Shown: positions 7,976 through 15,711 of the stretch, in pieces
How positions within the stretch are numbered: position 1 is the first letter of the stretch
Layout: each line of letters begins with the position of its first letter
DNA from: JAFALX01 sp050734185
Lineage (GTDB): Bacteria > Chloroflexota > Dormibacteria > Aeolococcales > Aeolococcaceae
Direction: 5' to 3'
Length of the DNA: 17,775 bases
Assembly: GCA_050734185.1 (NCBI GenBank)
Contig: JBOHUE010000145.1
Coordinates: forward strand, 1 to 17,775
Position numbers and translations under genes: made by a program
Notes under the pieces: model-generated
Databases searched by the model: none
Seen by the model: only the letters and a program-made list of their open reading frames with translations
Told to the model about the DNA's origin: nothing

Positions 7976-8177
7976 TGGCACGCCGGAGGTCGACGCCCAC
8001 GATGATGATCACCATCGCGGGCACGAGCCACCAAATGTTCGTGCCGTTCGCGTGCAGCACAGCGGTCACCGCAAGCCCGATCGCGACTGCGACGGCAAGC
8101 GTCCAGTCGTCGCCGACGATGAAGTGGTACCAGAACATCACGAAGCCGACCACCCAGGAGATCGGTGGTCGATTCAT
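7965..8177 (-). CDS. Small two-helix membrane protein with a GDDW motif
   Basis: This 70-residue protein of unknown function has two hydrophobic helices, about residues 8-21 extending into FWYHFIVGDDW, and 46-62, with a further apolar stretch at 27-40; it ends in a basic tail (RRASRR). The aromatic FWYHFIVGDDW segment is its most distinctive feature. Its ATG overlaps the TGA of the upstream membrane protein gene by 4 bases (ATGA), so the two are probably translationally coupled and act together, perhaps as an accessory subunit. I do not recognise a named family with certainty. Confidence 0.75.
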   Translation of the reverse strand: MNRPPISWVVGFVMFWYHFIVGDDWTLAVAVAIGLAVTAVLHANGTNIWWLVPAMVIIIVGVDLRRASRR

Positions 8178-8905
8178 GCGGCCGGCGCCAGTCCGAACAG
8201 GCGGCGGCGCTCCGCAGTGATGTACGCGAGCGCGATCACCGCATAGGTCCCGATCAGCACAACGATCGCGGCGTCACCGCCCGGCCAGTCGACGCCGATT
8301 CCCTCGAGCGACCAGAACGTCCCGAACGACGTGAGCATCACGCCGACGATCAGCTGCAGCAGGCTGCGTGGGATGCGCGACACGGCGCGGTGCACGGACA
8401 ACCCGAGTCCGCCCACGATCAGCACGGCGCCGATACCACCGACGGCGGCAAGGGGAAGTTGATTGGCGTTCACGCCGAAGGACACGACGATGAACGCGAC
8501 CTCCAGCCCCTCGAGCAGCACGCCCTTGAACCCGAGGAGGAACGCGGTCCAGTCCATGCCCGGCTGCGACCAGCGCTCCTCGTCGGTGAACTCCTTGTTG
8601 TAGCCGGCGAATCCGCGCAGCGCGACGCGTCGAACGCCCTTGGTCAGCCACTGCAGCCCGAAGACCAGCAGCAGGCCGCCGACGACAAGGCGCAACGGCC
8701 CGATGGGCACGCGCGTCAGCGCTGCACCCAGCGCAACCACGACGACCGCGAGCACGCCGAACCCTGCAGCAGCGCCGATGAGCGTCGAACGCCAGCCGCG
8801 CGTCGCACCGACGCCGACCACTATGGTCACCATCTCGATCGCCTCCACGGCCGAGGCGAGGAAGGTGATCAGCAGAACGTAGACCGGCGAGCTCGACACC
8901 GTCAT
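8174..8905 (-). CDS. Duplicated multi-spanning membrane protein with two ExxE motifs (COG4280-like)
   Basis: This 243-residue integral membrane protein resembles the uncharacterised COG4280 group. It has an internal duplication: SAVEAIEMVTIVVG (Glu21, Glu24) in the first half matches LLEGLEVAFIVVSFG (Glu132, Glu135) in the second, each followed by similar Gly-rich helices and a conserved Pro (VPIGPLRLVVGGLLL against IPRSLLQLIVGVMLT). A soluble loop at about 95-118 joins the halves. Paired ExxE helices recall the REGLE motifs of FTR1/EfeU iron permeases, so cation transport is a reasonable guess, not a demonstrated function. The frame stays open far upstream, but ATG 8905 is chosen because hydrophobic sequence starts there and it overlaps the upstream stop as ATGA. 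The 70-residue membrane protein follows with another ATGA overlap. Confidence 0.8.
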   Translation of the reverse strand: MTVSSSPVYVLLITFLASAVEAIEMVTIVVGVGATRGWRSTLIGAAAGFGVLAVVVVALGAALTRVPIGPLRLVVGGLLLVFGLQWLTKGVRRVALRGFAGYNKEFTDEERWSQPGMDWTAFLLGFKGVLLEGLEVAFIVVSFGVNANQLPLAAVGGIGAVLIVGGLGLSVHRAVSRIPRSLLQLIVGVMLTSFGTFWSLEGIGVDWPGGDAAIVVLIGTYAVIALAYITAERRRLFGLAPAA

Positions 8906-9900
8906 CGCCCGTGCGAGCTCGCGGCGTACGCTGCACCGCGAAGCTCCGCGTGGGCAAGTGCCCCGCCGCGGATGCGGCGCGCCGTCGACTCGTACGCCTG
9001 CTTCGCGATGTCGACGAGAGGGCGCAGGTTCATGCTGTCCTGGATGGTGCCCATGACGCGCAGGTCCTCGACTGTTGGCTCGATGAGCAGCACGGCATGT
9101 CCCGCGCGTCGCACCTGCGCGGTCTCGCGGCGCGTGAGCATGCGGCAGGACGAACGAAACCATGAATCCACCGACGTGCGCAGCCCGTTCGGCACCATCG
9201 TCTGCGGCGAGCTGACGATCACCAGGTCGAGGTCGGAGCCGGCGAGCACGTCGGCGTTGCTCGGTGAGAACATGCCGCCGTCGACGTAGCGCACCCCGTC
9301 GATGACGACCGGCGCGAAGTACCCCGGCACGGCACACGACGCCGCCACGGCAACCCCGACGGTCGTCGACGGTGCGCTGCCGTCGCGCCCGAAGACGACG
9401 CGCCGGCCTCCATCGAGATCCACCGAGCACACCCACAGGTCTCGCTCGGGCCAGCCGTTCGGGTACAGCGGCACCAGCGACTCCTCGATCACATCCGTCG
9501 GCCGGCGGCCGAGCGGCATCATCGCCGCAACGACGGTGCCCATTGAACGCGGCCGCACCTCCCACGGCCGCCGCGCAAGTGCTGCCAGGCGAGCCGGAGA
9601 GCAGGGACGCCAGGGCACCGACGGGCCCTCCTCGTCGGGCTCGGTCCACCGTGGAATCCCCGCGAACATCGCAGCACCCGAGGGCGAGTACTCGCCTTCA
9701 ACGACGTGGGCATACAGGTCATGCGGCGAGATGCCCGCGCGCACGAGCGCGGCGTCCGCCGCGCCGGCCGACGTGCCGACGATGACCTGCGCGTCGCGTG
9801 CGTCGAAGCCGAGCACGTCGTGGATGGCTGCGAGCACTCCCGCATGAAACGCCCGTCCGGTGCCTCCACCCGCGCCGAGGACGATGCCAACCCGGAACAT
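8902..9900 (-). CDS. Patatin-like phospholipase/acyl hydrolase
   Basis: This 332-residue patatin-family serine hydrolase would cleave acyl esters of lipids with a Ser-Asp dyad. It shows the glycine-rich oxyanion loop (GAGGGTGR, residues 9-16), the nucleophile elbow GTSAG (Ser44) and the dyad DGG (Asp207). The N-terminus MFRVGIVLGAGGG fits the family directly, which fixes the ATG at 9900; in-frame sequence further upstream only reads antisense-style codons through the phosphatase gene. No signal peptide is seen, so it is probably cytoplasmic or membrane-associated. Its ATG shares one base with the TGA of the phosphatase gene (TGATG), and its own stop overlaps the next start by 4 bases, so it sits in the middle of a tightly coupled operon. 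The natural lipid substrate is unknown. Confidence 0.9.
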   Translation of the reverse strand: MFRVGIVLGAGGGTGRAFHAGVLAAIHDVLGFDARDAQVIVGTSAGAADAALVRAGISPHDLYAHVVEGEYSPSGAAMFAGIPRWTEPDEEGPSVPWRPCSPARLAALARRPWEVRPRSMGTVVAAMMPLGRRPTDVIEESLVPLYPNGWPERDLWVCSVDLDGGRRVVFGRDGSAPSTTVGVAVAASCAVPGYFAPVVIDGVRYVDGGMFSPSNADVLAGSDLDLVIVSSPQTMVPNGLRTSVDSWFRSSCRMLTRRETAQVRRAGHAVLLIEPTVEDLRVMGTIQDSMNLRPLVDIAKQAYESTARRIRGGALAHAELRGAAYAASSHGR

Positions 9901-10475
9901 CAGCCGCCCGTCGGGACGTTCCAGCTCTGCAACGCCGTCCACTCGTGCTCGTAGCCGAGCTCCGACGGCGCGCCCGTGCCGAGGCAGAAACGCGCCCCGG
10001 TCTCCGGCGGCATCTGCAGCCAGCGGGCGGTGAGGATGCGCAGCAGGTGGCCGTGCGAGATGAGCAGCACATCGCCGTCGATGGCGCCGACCAGCGCGAT
10101 CACCCGATCGGCGCGCTGCGCCACCTGTTCGATGGTCTCGCCACCGGGCACGCCGTCGCGCCACAGCACCCAGCCGGGGACGCGGCCGCGGATCTGCGTC
10201 GTGGTCAGGCCCTCGTACGCGCCGTAGTCCCACTCGCGCAGGTCGTCGAGCGCCTGCGCGTCATCGCCGAACCCGGCGAGCTCGACCGTCTCCCACGCGC
10301 GGACCAGTGGGCTCGAGTAGACCGCGGCGAACTGCCAGCGCGCGAGGGCGGAGCGCAGCTCGAGCGCCCGGTCACGGCCCTCCGCGTCCAGGGGGAGGTC
10401 GGTGCGACCCGTGTGCTGTCCGCTGCGGCTCCACTCAGTCTCGCCATGACGGACGATCACGAGGCGCGATGCCAC
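9900..10475 (-). CDS. Histidine phosphatase (phosphoglycerate-mutase superfamily), Shb17-like
   Basis: This 191-residue branch-1 histidine phosphatase removes phosphate from small metabolites through a phospho-His intermediate. The RHGETEW motif gives His10 as nucleophile, Glu81 (LREWDYG) as the likely acid, and His141 (SHGH) as the second active-site His. The strings RTDLPL, LREWDYGAYEG, WRDG...GET and HGHLLR closely recall yeast sedoheptulose-1,7-bisphosphatase Shb17, suggesting a sugar bisphosphate substrate. Alpha-ribazole phosphatase (CobC, B12 pathway) is the main alternative and cannot be excluded. It is the first gene of the minus-strand operon and diverges from citrate synthase across 53 bases. 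GTG 10475 is chosen because it gives the standard short N-terminus before RHGE, with TAGACT 7 bases upstream. Confidence 0.9.
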   Translation of the reverse strand: MASRLVIVRHGETEWSRSGQHTGRTDLPLDAEGRDRALELRSALARWQFAAVYSSPLVRAWETVELAGFGDDAQALDDLREWDYGAYEGLTTTQIRGRVPGWVLWRDGVPGGETIEQVAQRADRVIALVGAIDGDVLLISHGHLLRILTARWLQMPPETGARFCLGTGAPSELGYEHEWTALQSWNVPTGG

Positions 10476-10482
10476 GCCCTGC

Positions 10483-10488
10483 AGTCTA
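10483..10488 (-). promoter_or_regulatory. Candidate leaderless -10 (TAGACT) of the histidine phosphatase gene
   Basis: TAGACT on the minus strand (TANNNT) ends 7 bases before the GTG start in the 53-base divergent gap with the citrate synthase gene. No Shine-Dalgarno sequence or clear -35 is seen. It would drive the five-gene operon. Confidence 0.45.
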
Positions 10489-10516
10489 CGGATGCGGCGA
10501 GAGCGCCCGCGAGTGG

Positions 10517-10522
10517 GACACT
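10517..10522 (+). promoter_or_regulatory. Weak candidate -10 (GACACT) of the citrate synthase gene
   Basis: GACACT ends 6 bases before the GTG start. It keeps the A and final T of the -10 consensus but not the first T. A purine-rich GAGTGGGA just before it could instead serve as a weak ribosome binding site. Confidence 0.25.
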
Positions 10523-10528
10523 GCGCGC

Positions 10529-11812
10529 GTGCCCGACTCCCTGACAGTCACCGACAACCGCACCGGCACGACCATCGACGTGCCCATCGTGGAGGGCGCG
10601 GTGCGCGCCGTTGCATTCGAGGAGTTCAGGGACCCGGACAGCGGGGAGGGCCTGATGGTCTACGACCCCGCGTTCATGAACACCGCAGCGTGCAAGAGCA
10701 CGATCACGTACATCGACGGCGAGCGCGGCATCCTGCTGTACCGCGGCTATCCCATCGAGCAGCTCGCCGAGCACAGCACGTACCTCGAGACCGCGTACCT
10801 GCTGGTGCACGGGGAGCTGCCGACACGGCAGCAGGCCGAGCAGTGGCACTACGAGATCACGCATCACACGCTGATCCACGAGAACGTCAAGAAGTTCATC
10901 GACGGCTTCCACCACGACGCGCACCCCATGGGCATCATGGTCTCGACGGTCGGCGCGCTGTCCACGTTCTATCCGAACGCCACACGCGTATACGACGAAG
11001 AGCAGCGCCGCATCTCGATCTACCGGCTCATCGCCAAGATGCCGACTCTCGCGGCGTTCGCCTACCGGCATTCGCTGGGGCTGCCGTACAACTACCCGGA
11101 CAACGACCTGTCGTTTGCCGGCAACTTCCTGAACATGCTGTTCCGCATGGTGGAGCTGCGATACACGCCCGCGCCCGAGATCGAGCACGCGCTCGACGTG
11201 CTGTTCATCCTGCACGCGGACCACGAGCAGAACTGCTCCACCAACGCCATGCGTGCGGTGGGCTCGTCGCATCCGGATCCGTACTCGGCCACCGCAGCGG
11301 CGATCGCGGCGCTGTACGGACCGCTGCACGGCGGCGCCAACGAGGCGGTGGTGCGCATGATCGAGCGCATCGGGTCGATCAACCGCGTGCCCGAGTTCAT
11401 CGCCGGCGTCAAGGCGGGCAAGGAACGGCTCATGGGCTTCGGGCACCGCGTGTACAAGAACTACGACCCGCGCGCCAAGGTCATCAAGCGCATGGCCGAC
11501 CAGGTGCTCGGCGTGACAGGGTCATCGCCCGAGCTCGACATCGCCCGGGAGCTCGAGAAGATCGCGCTCGAGGACGAGTACTTCGTGACGCGCCGGCTGT
11601 ATCCCAACGTCGACTTCTACAGCGGGTTCATCTACCGCGCGCTCGGCATCCCCGTCGAGATGTTTCCCGTGCTCTTCGCCATTCCGCGTGTGTCGGGCTG
11701 GCTGTCGCAGTGGGAGGAGTCGCTGCTGGACAAGGAGCAGAAGATCGCGCGCCCACGCCAGATCTACCTCGGCAGCCCCGAGCGCGCATACGTCCCGCTC
11801 GAGGAGCGCTGA
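10529..11812 (+). CDS. gltA: Citrate synthase (type II)
   Basis: Citrate synthase condenses acetyl-CoA with oxaloacetate at the entry to the TCA cycle, in the cytoplasm. The 427-residue length is the family norm. The catalytic triad is visible: His267 in GPLHGGANE, His306 in GFGHRVYKN and Asp362 in PNVDFYSG; HADHEQNCST at about 229-238 is the conserved helix binding oxaloacetate. The N-terminal beta domain (TVTDNRTGTTIDVP) is typical of the hexameric NADH-sensitive or actinobacterial type. The frame is open far upstream, but GTG 10529 gives the standard N-terminus (VPDSLTVTDN) and leaves a divergent gap for promoters. It ends 7 bases from the stop of the convergent MMPL gene, and I see no terminator hairpin between them. 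Confidence 0.96.
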   Translation: MPDSLTVTDNRTGTTIDVPIVEGAVRAVAFEEFRDPDSGEGLMVYDPAFMNTAACKSTITYIDGERGILLYRGYPIEQLAEHSTYLETAYLLVHGELPTRQQAEQWHYEITHHTLIHENVKKFIDGFHHDAHPMGIMVSTVGALSTFYPNATRVYDEEQRRISIYRLIAKMPTLAAFAYRHSLGLPYNYPDNDLSFAGNFLNMLFRMVELRYTPAPEIEHALDVLFILHADHEQNCSTNAMRAVGSSHPDPYSATAAAIAALYGPLHGGANEAVVRMIERIGSINRVPEFIAGVKAGKERLMGFGHRVYKNYDPRAKVIKRMADQVLGVTGSSPELDIARELEKIALEDEYFVTRRLYPNVDFYSGFIYRALGIPVEMFPVLFAIPRVSGWLSQWEESLLDKEQKIARPRQIYLGSPERAYVPLEER

Positions 11813-11819
11813 GCGGGCC

Positions 11820-14147
11820 TCAGACCTCCTGCGGCTGCACCGGTAGTCGCCGCTCGCGGCGCGGCTCTGATTCATGCGTTCGCAGCAGCGCCGCCGGGAC
11901 GCGCGGCAGCCACCAGTTCCAGCGGCCGAACAGCGACACGAGCGCGGGCACCAGCAGCAAGCGGATGACCGTGGCGTCGAGCAGGATGCCCGCGGCGAGC
12001 GCCGTGGCGAACGTCTTGAGGATGGTGTCCGGCGCCGAACCGAGGACCAGAAATGCGAGGAACAGGATCAACGCGGCGGAGGTGATCAGCCGACCGGTGC
12101 GGCCGAGCGCACGCACCACTGCCAGATCGGTGTTGCCCGTGGCGTCGTACTCCTCCCGAATGCGCGAGAGGATGAACACCTCGTAGTCCATCGACAGTCC
12201 GAAGAGAAACGCGAACACGAACACCGGGATCCACTCCGCAACGGCGCCGGTCGCGTTGATGCCGAACAGCTGGCTCGAGCCGTGTCCCTCCTGCCAGACG
12301 AACACCATGATTCCGAATGCGGCGAGCACCGACGCGACGTTGAGCAGCACCGCCTTCAGCGCGAGCAGCAGCGAGCGGAACGCACGCGTCAGCAGGATGA
12401 ACGTGATGATGAGCACCAGCACGAGCATCAACGGGAAGCTGCCGTACACGGCGTCGACGAAGTCGGCGCTGCCGGCGGGCGCGCCGCCGAGTGCCGCGGT
12501 CGCCTCGCTGCCGGCGGCGGCGTGCGCGGCGGTGCGCAGGTCCTTGATCTGGGTACGCCCGTCCGACGTGTCCGGGTTGAGGTTGCTCAGCGCCATGACG
12601 AGCGACGTCGCCGCGCCGGGAGGCGCCGACCACCCTGGCCCCTGGGGCGCCAGCGCCGTCGCCATGTCAGGGACGCCTGCGGCAGCGTGCACCACCGACG
12701 CGGTCGTCGCGCTGGTCGGGGGCTGACCGCCGCCACCGGTCACGAGGATCCAGTTGGGCTGCATCGAGGCCGTCCCGAGGCCCGACGACTCGAGCATCTT
12801 CAGGCCCTCGTAGGCGGGCCCGCTCTGCGCCAGCGAATCCGGCACCGGCGTCCCGATGGTCAGCTGCGTCGCGGGCACGAACAGCAGGCCGATGATCACC
12901 AGGGCGGCGGCTGCTGCAAGCCACCGGTAGCGCACGACGGTGCGGCCCCACGCGGCCCATCCGCGGCTGACGTGTCCTTCCGTGCGGACGTTCGGGTAGG
13001 TCGCGAGGCGGCGGAGGAACCGGGGCACGAAGAGGAGCACGGACGCCGGCGACGCGTGGTAGCGCCACGGCCAGCGAACGCCCTCACCGCCCACCGAATG
13101 GAGGATCACCGGCAGCAGCGTGATCGACACCAGCACGCTGACGATCGGGATCAGCAGACCGCCGAAGCCGACGCTGCGCAGGAATGGCACCGGGAGCACA
13201 ACGAGCGCGAGCAAGCCGATGCCCACGGTCGTCCCGCTGAACACGACAGCGCGGCCGGCGTGCTCCATCGCCGTGTGGATGGCGTCGTCGTTGCTGCGAC
13301 CGTGCGCGCGCTCCTCGCGCCAGCGGGTGACGATGAGCAGCGAGTAGTCAATCGCCACACCGAGCCCGATGAGCCCGACGAGAAACTGCACGATGAACGA
13401 GATGTCGGTGATGTACGTCAGCCCGAGGATCAGCAGGAACGACGTCATGATCGAGACGATCGCGATGATCATCGGCACGAACGCGATGAAGCTGGCGAAC
13501 ACGAAGGCGAGGATCGCGAGCGCGCCCACACCGGCGACGAGCGTCTCGACCAGCAGGCTCGGTCCCGAGCTGTTGCTCGTGTTGGTGGCCAGCTCGTCAA
13601 GGCCGGTCATGCGCACGCTGCCACCGGCAACTGTCGCGCCGTTGATCAGCGGTCTCAGATCCTTCTGCTGCTGGGGCACGTCGAACGCGGAGCTCGATGA
13701 CGGCGGCGGGTTGGGTACGGTGACGATCGAAAACGTCGTGCGCCCGTCGGCGCTGACGAAGCGCCGGTCGCACTGTCCGGTCGCGCACGTCGACGCGTAG
13801 CTGACGACCTTGACGCTCGGCTGCCCGTCCGGGCGCGGATCGACCGCGACGATCTGCTGGTCGAATGCCTGCAGCTGTTGGAGCACGCCCGGTGAGTCGA
13901 CCGTCGTGCCCGCCGGCATCTGGATCACCGGAACGACGTTGTTGTCGAAGTTGCTGATCCCGTAGATCGCGGCGATCTTTCCGCTGGTGGCGGGACCTTC
14001 CCTGCCGGGAACGGAGAACTCCGTCGACAGGCGGCCGACAGTCGTTCCCACGGTGACGAGGCCGGCGACCGTGACCACCACCCAGAACAACCCGACCCAG
14101 CGCCGGTGAGCGATGACGAAGCGCGACAGGCGGCCCAGAAAGGTCAT
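11820..14147 (-). CDS. MMPL-family (RND superfamily) exporter
   Basis: This 775-residue proton-driven inner-membrane transporter belongs to the MMPL group, which exports lipids, glycolipids or toxic compounds. It has the two-fold RND plan: a first helix at about 17-37, a large extracytoplasmic domain to about 195, a five-helix bundle, a second large domain at about 430-580, then another five-helix bundle and a short charged tail. The proton-relay Asp-Tyr pairs are present in both halves: IDYS (Asp267) and MDYE (Asp654), close to the positions known in MmpL3. The loops after each pair (TRWREE, SRIREE) are also typical. It lies 47 bases after the mscS stop on the same strand, with its own TAGGCT hexamer 9 bases before ATG 14147. 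The substrate cannot be inferred. Confidence 0.93.
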   Translation of the reverse strand: MTFLGRLSRFVIAHRRWVGLFWVVVTVAGLVTVGTTVGRLSTEFSVPGREGPATSGKIAAIYGISNFDNNVVPVIQMPAGTTVDSPGVLQQLQAFDQQIVAVDPRPDGQPSVKVVSYASTCATGQCDRRFVSADGRTTFSIVTVPNPPPSSSSAFDVPQQQKDLRPLINGATVAGGSVRMTGLDELATNTSNSSGPSLLVETLVAGVGALAILAFVFASFIAFVPMIIAIVSIMTSFLLILGLTYITDISFIVQFLVGLIGLGVAIDYSLLIVTRWREERAHGRSNDDAIHTAMEHAGRAVVFSGTTVGIGLLALVVLPVPFLRSVGFGGLLIPIVSVLVSITLLPVILHSVGGEGVRWPWRYHASPASVLLFVPRFLRRLATYPNVRTEGHVSRGWAAWGRTVVRYRWLAAAAALVIIGLLFVPATQLTIGTPVPDSLAQSGPAYEGLKMLESSGLGTASMQPNWILVTGGGGQPPTSATTASVVHAAAGVPDMATALAPQGPGWSAPPGAATSLVMALSNLNPDTSDGRTQIKDLRTAAHAAAGSEATAALGGAPAGSADFVDAVYGSFPLMLVLVLIITFILLTRAFRSLLLALKAVLLNVASVLAAFGIMVFVWQEGHGSSQLFGINATGAVAEWIPVFVFAFLFGLSMDYEVFILSRIREEYDATGNTDLAVVRALGRTGRLITSAALILFLAFLVLGSAPDTILKTFATALAAGILLDATVIRLLLVPALVSLFGRWNWWLPRVPAALLRTHESEPRRERRLPVQPQEV

Positions 14148-14156
14148 CAGGGGCGA

Positions 14157-14162
14157 AGCCTA
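14157..14162 (-). promoter_or_regulatory. Candidate leaderless -10 (TAGGCT) of the MMPL gene
   Basis: TAGGCT on the minus strand (TANNNT) ends 9 bases before ATG 14147, inside the 47-base gap after the mscS gene. No purine-rich ribosome binding site precedes the ATG, which favours a short-leader or leaderless transcript. Confidence 0.4.
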
Positions 14163-14194
14163 CCGGTGGCAGGGTCGGAGGCGGCAGCCGTCGC

Positions 14195-15019
14195 TCAGGT
14201 CTGGACGGCCTGCCAGACGCGACGGGCGACGTCGGCGGTCACGGCATCGGGGTCGTGCGACGTCTGATCGATCCAGTACGTGCAGCTCACCAGCAGCTGC
14301 TCACCGTCGAGCTGGGGCGAGACCGACGGCGCTGGGCGGTCGGTGAGCTCCTCCATCTCCTCCAGCGCCGTGCGAGCAGCGCGGATGACGCGCTCGAGAT
14401 CCGCGTCGGCGTTCATACGCACGCTCACCGTGAACCGGCGCAGCTGAAACCGGCTGGTGTTGACCACCGCGTTGGTCAGCGACGAGAGGTTGGGCACGAT
14501 CGCGAGCCGGCCGTCGGGGGTCTTGAGCGTCGTCGTACGCAGCGTGATCGTCTGCACAACGCCGCTCTGGCCGGCGACGGTGATGTTGTCACCGAGCTTG
14601 AACGGGCGCTCGAGCAGCAGCCAGATGCCGGCCAGGATGTTGCGCATGATGTCCTGCAACGCGAGCCCGATCGCGATGGTGGCTGCGCCGGCGGCCGTCA
14701 ACAGCACCGCGACGTTCACGCCCGCCACCACCACCGCGGTGAACACCGCCGCGATGTAGACCACAGCACTCATCACGTTGTGCAGCAGGGTCCGCACCTG
14801 CCGGTCGGCGTGGACGCGCACCAGTGCGGAGTCCGCGAGCCGGCGCAGCGCGCGGCCGGCGATGTACACAAGCAGGAAGCTGCCGATCGCCCCGATGGCG
14901 TGCACCACGATCGGCCCGGCGATGCCGGTCGGGTCGTGGTCGCTGATGACCCGGCAGAGGTCGACGAGAAAGAAGTCGGGCTGACAGGTGACGCCGGCGA
15001 CTTCGGCGCCCGCGGTCAC
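14195..15019 (-). CDS. MscS-family small-conductance mechanosensitive channel
   Basis: This 274-residue inner-membrane channel opens under membrane tension to release solutes in osmotic downshock. Three hydrophobic segments are seen (about 35-56, 80-104 and 106-128); the last, rich in Ala and Gly (LLTAAGAATIAIGLALQD), is the pore-lining helix. It is followed by the beta domain RPFKLGDNITV and the family's PDGRLAIVPN segment, then the alpha/beta C-terminal domain. The N-terminus has two Cys (residues 12 and 22) before the first helix, as in some actinobacterial members. The GTG start overlaps the TGA of the L25 gene by 4 bases (GTGA), so translation is probably coupled to that of the ribosomal protein. 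Confidence 0.92.
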   Translation of the reverse strand: MTAGAEVAGVTCQPDFFLVDLCRVISDHDPTGIAGPIVVHAIGAIGSFLLVYIAGRALRRLADSALVRVHADRQVRTLLHNVMSAVVYIAAVFTAVVVAGVNVAVLLTAAGAATIAIGLALQDIMRNILAGIWLLLERPFKLGDNITVAGQSGVVQTITLRTTTLKTPDGRLAIVPNLSSLTNAVVNTSRFQLRRFTVSVRMNADADLERVIRAARTALEEMEELTDRPAPSVSPQLDGEQLLVSCTYWIDQTSHDPDAVTADVARRVWQAVQT

Positions 15020-15681
15020 TCGCCCTCGGCGCTGGCCTCGGCTTCGGCGCCAGCACCCTCGTCGGCAGCGCCCTCGGCCGGGGCCGCCTCGGCCTCATCC
15101 GCCACGACCCGGACCGCGGCCACCTTGAGCACGAGCTCGTCGGGGTTCACACCAGTTGCGAGCGCCACGCCCGCGGGCAGCGCCAGATCGCTGATGTGCA
15201 CGCCATCGTCAACGGCAACGAGCCCGGAGATGTCGACCGTGAGCTGCGAGGGAATGTCACCGGGCAGGCACTCGAGCTTGATCGTTTGGAGGACCTGCTG
15301 CAGCACGCCGAGCTTGTCCACCGTGACCGCCGGCGACTCGCCCACCGGCACCACCGGCACGTCGACGGTCAGCTTCTCCAAGAGGTTGACCGCGAAGAGG
15401 TCGACGTGAACCAGCCCCGCCGAACGCGGATCGATCTGGAGCTCACGAATCAGCACCTTTCGCGGCCGGGCGCCCTCGAACGTCAGGTCGACGAGGTTGC
15501 TCGATCCCGCCCGGCGCCACACACGCTTCAGCGTCTTCGCATCCACCTCCAGCGCCTGCGGCTCGACGTTGTGCCCGTACAGCACGCCGGGCACGAGGCC
15601 GCGACGGCGCAGCGGCGCAACGTGGCGGCGGCGCTCCTGGCGAGGCGCGGCGGCGAGCGTCAGCTCGTTCGAATCGGCCAT
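15016..15681 (-). CDS. rplY: 50S ribosomal protein L25, long CTC/TL5 form
   Basis: L25 binds 5S rRNA in the large ribosomal subunit; the long form is also called general stress protein CTC. The 221-residue protein has the N-terminal 5S-binding domain (about 1-95, with RRRGLVPGVLYG at 25-36) and the C-terminal TL5 beta domain (about 97-190). It ends in an acidic, low-complexity tail of Ala, Glu and Gly (about 193-221), common in actinobacterial members. ATG 15681 begins with MADSNELTL, a normal family start. The usual neighbour pth (peptidyl-tRNA hydrolase) is absent here: the downstream gene is mscS, overlapping by 4 bases, and the upstream gene is a B12-binding protein 30 bases away. Confidence 0.95.
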   Translation of the reverse strand: MADSNELTLAAAPRQERRRHVAPLRRRGLVPGVLYGHNVEPQALEVDAKTLKRVWRRAGSSNLVDLTFEGARPRKVLIRELQIDPRSAGLVHVDLFAVNLLEKLTVDVPVVPVGESPAVTVDKLGVLQQVLQTIKLECLPGDIPSQLTVDISGLVAVDDGVHISDLALPAGVALATGVNPDELVLKVAAVRVVADEAEAAPAEGAADEGAGAEAEASAEGE

Positions 15682-15693
15682 GGGTCGCGGGTT

Positions 15694-15699
15694 ACTTTA
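15694..15699 (-). promoter_or_regulatory. Candidate -10 (TAAAGT) of the rplY gene
   Basis: TAAAGT on the minus strand ends 12 bases before ATG 15681, in the 30-base gap after the B12-binding protein gene. It would give a leader of only about 5 bases. No good -35 is seen at 16 to 18 bp. Confidence 0.4.
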
Positions 15700-15711
15700 G
15701 CGGCTCTCGTG

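Noticed and set aside
8906..9649. N-terminal extension of the ExxE membrane protein frame to 491 residues.
   Set aside because: The extra sequence runs through the patatin gene in another frame and is low-complexity; ATG 8905 with the ATGA overlap and an immediate membrane helix is far better.
9901..10233. Extension of the patatin frame upstream of 9900.
   Set aside because: It overlaps the phosphatase gene in another frame, and MFRVGIVLGAGGG at ATG 9900 is a complete family N-terminus.
10307..10528. Extension of the citrate synthase frame upstream of GTG 10529.
   Set aside because: It reads Arg- and Pro-rich sequence antisense to the phosphatase gene and is not part of the citrate synthase family.
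11874..13700. A 608-residue plus-strand open frame opposite the MMPL gene.
   Set aside because: It is composed largely of Arg, His, Asp, Glu and Gln with no domains, as expected from the complement of a membrane protein gene.
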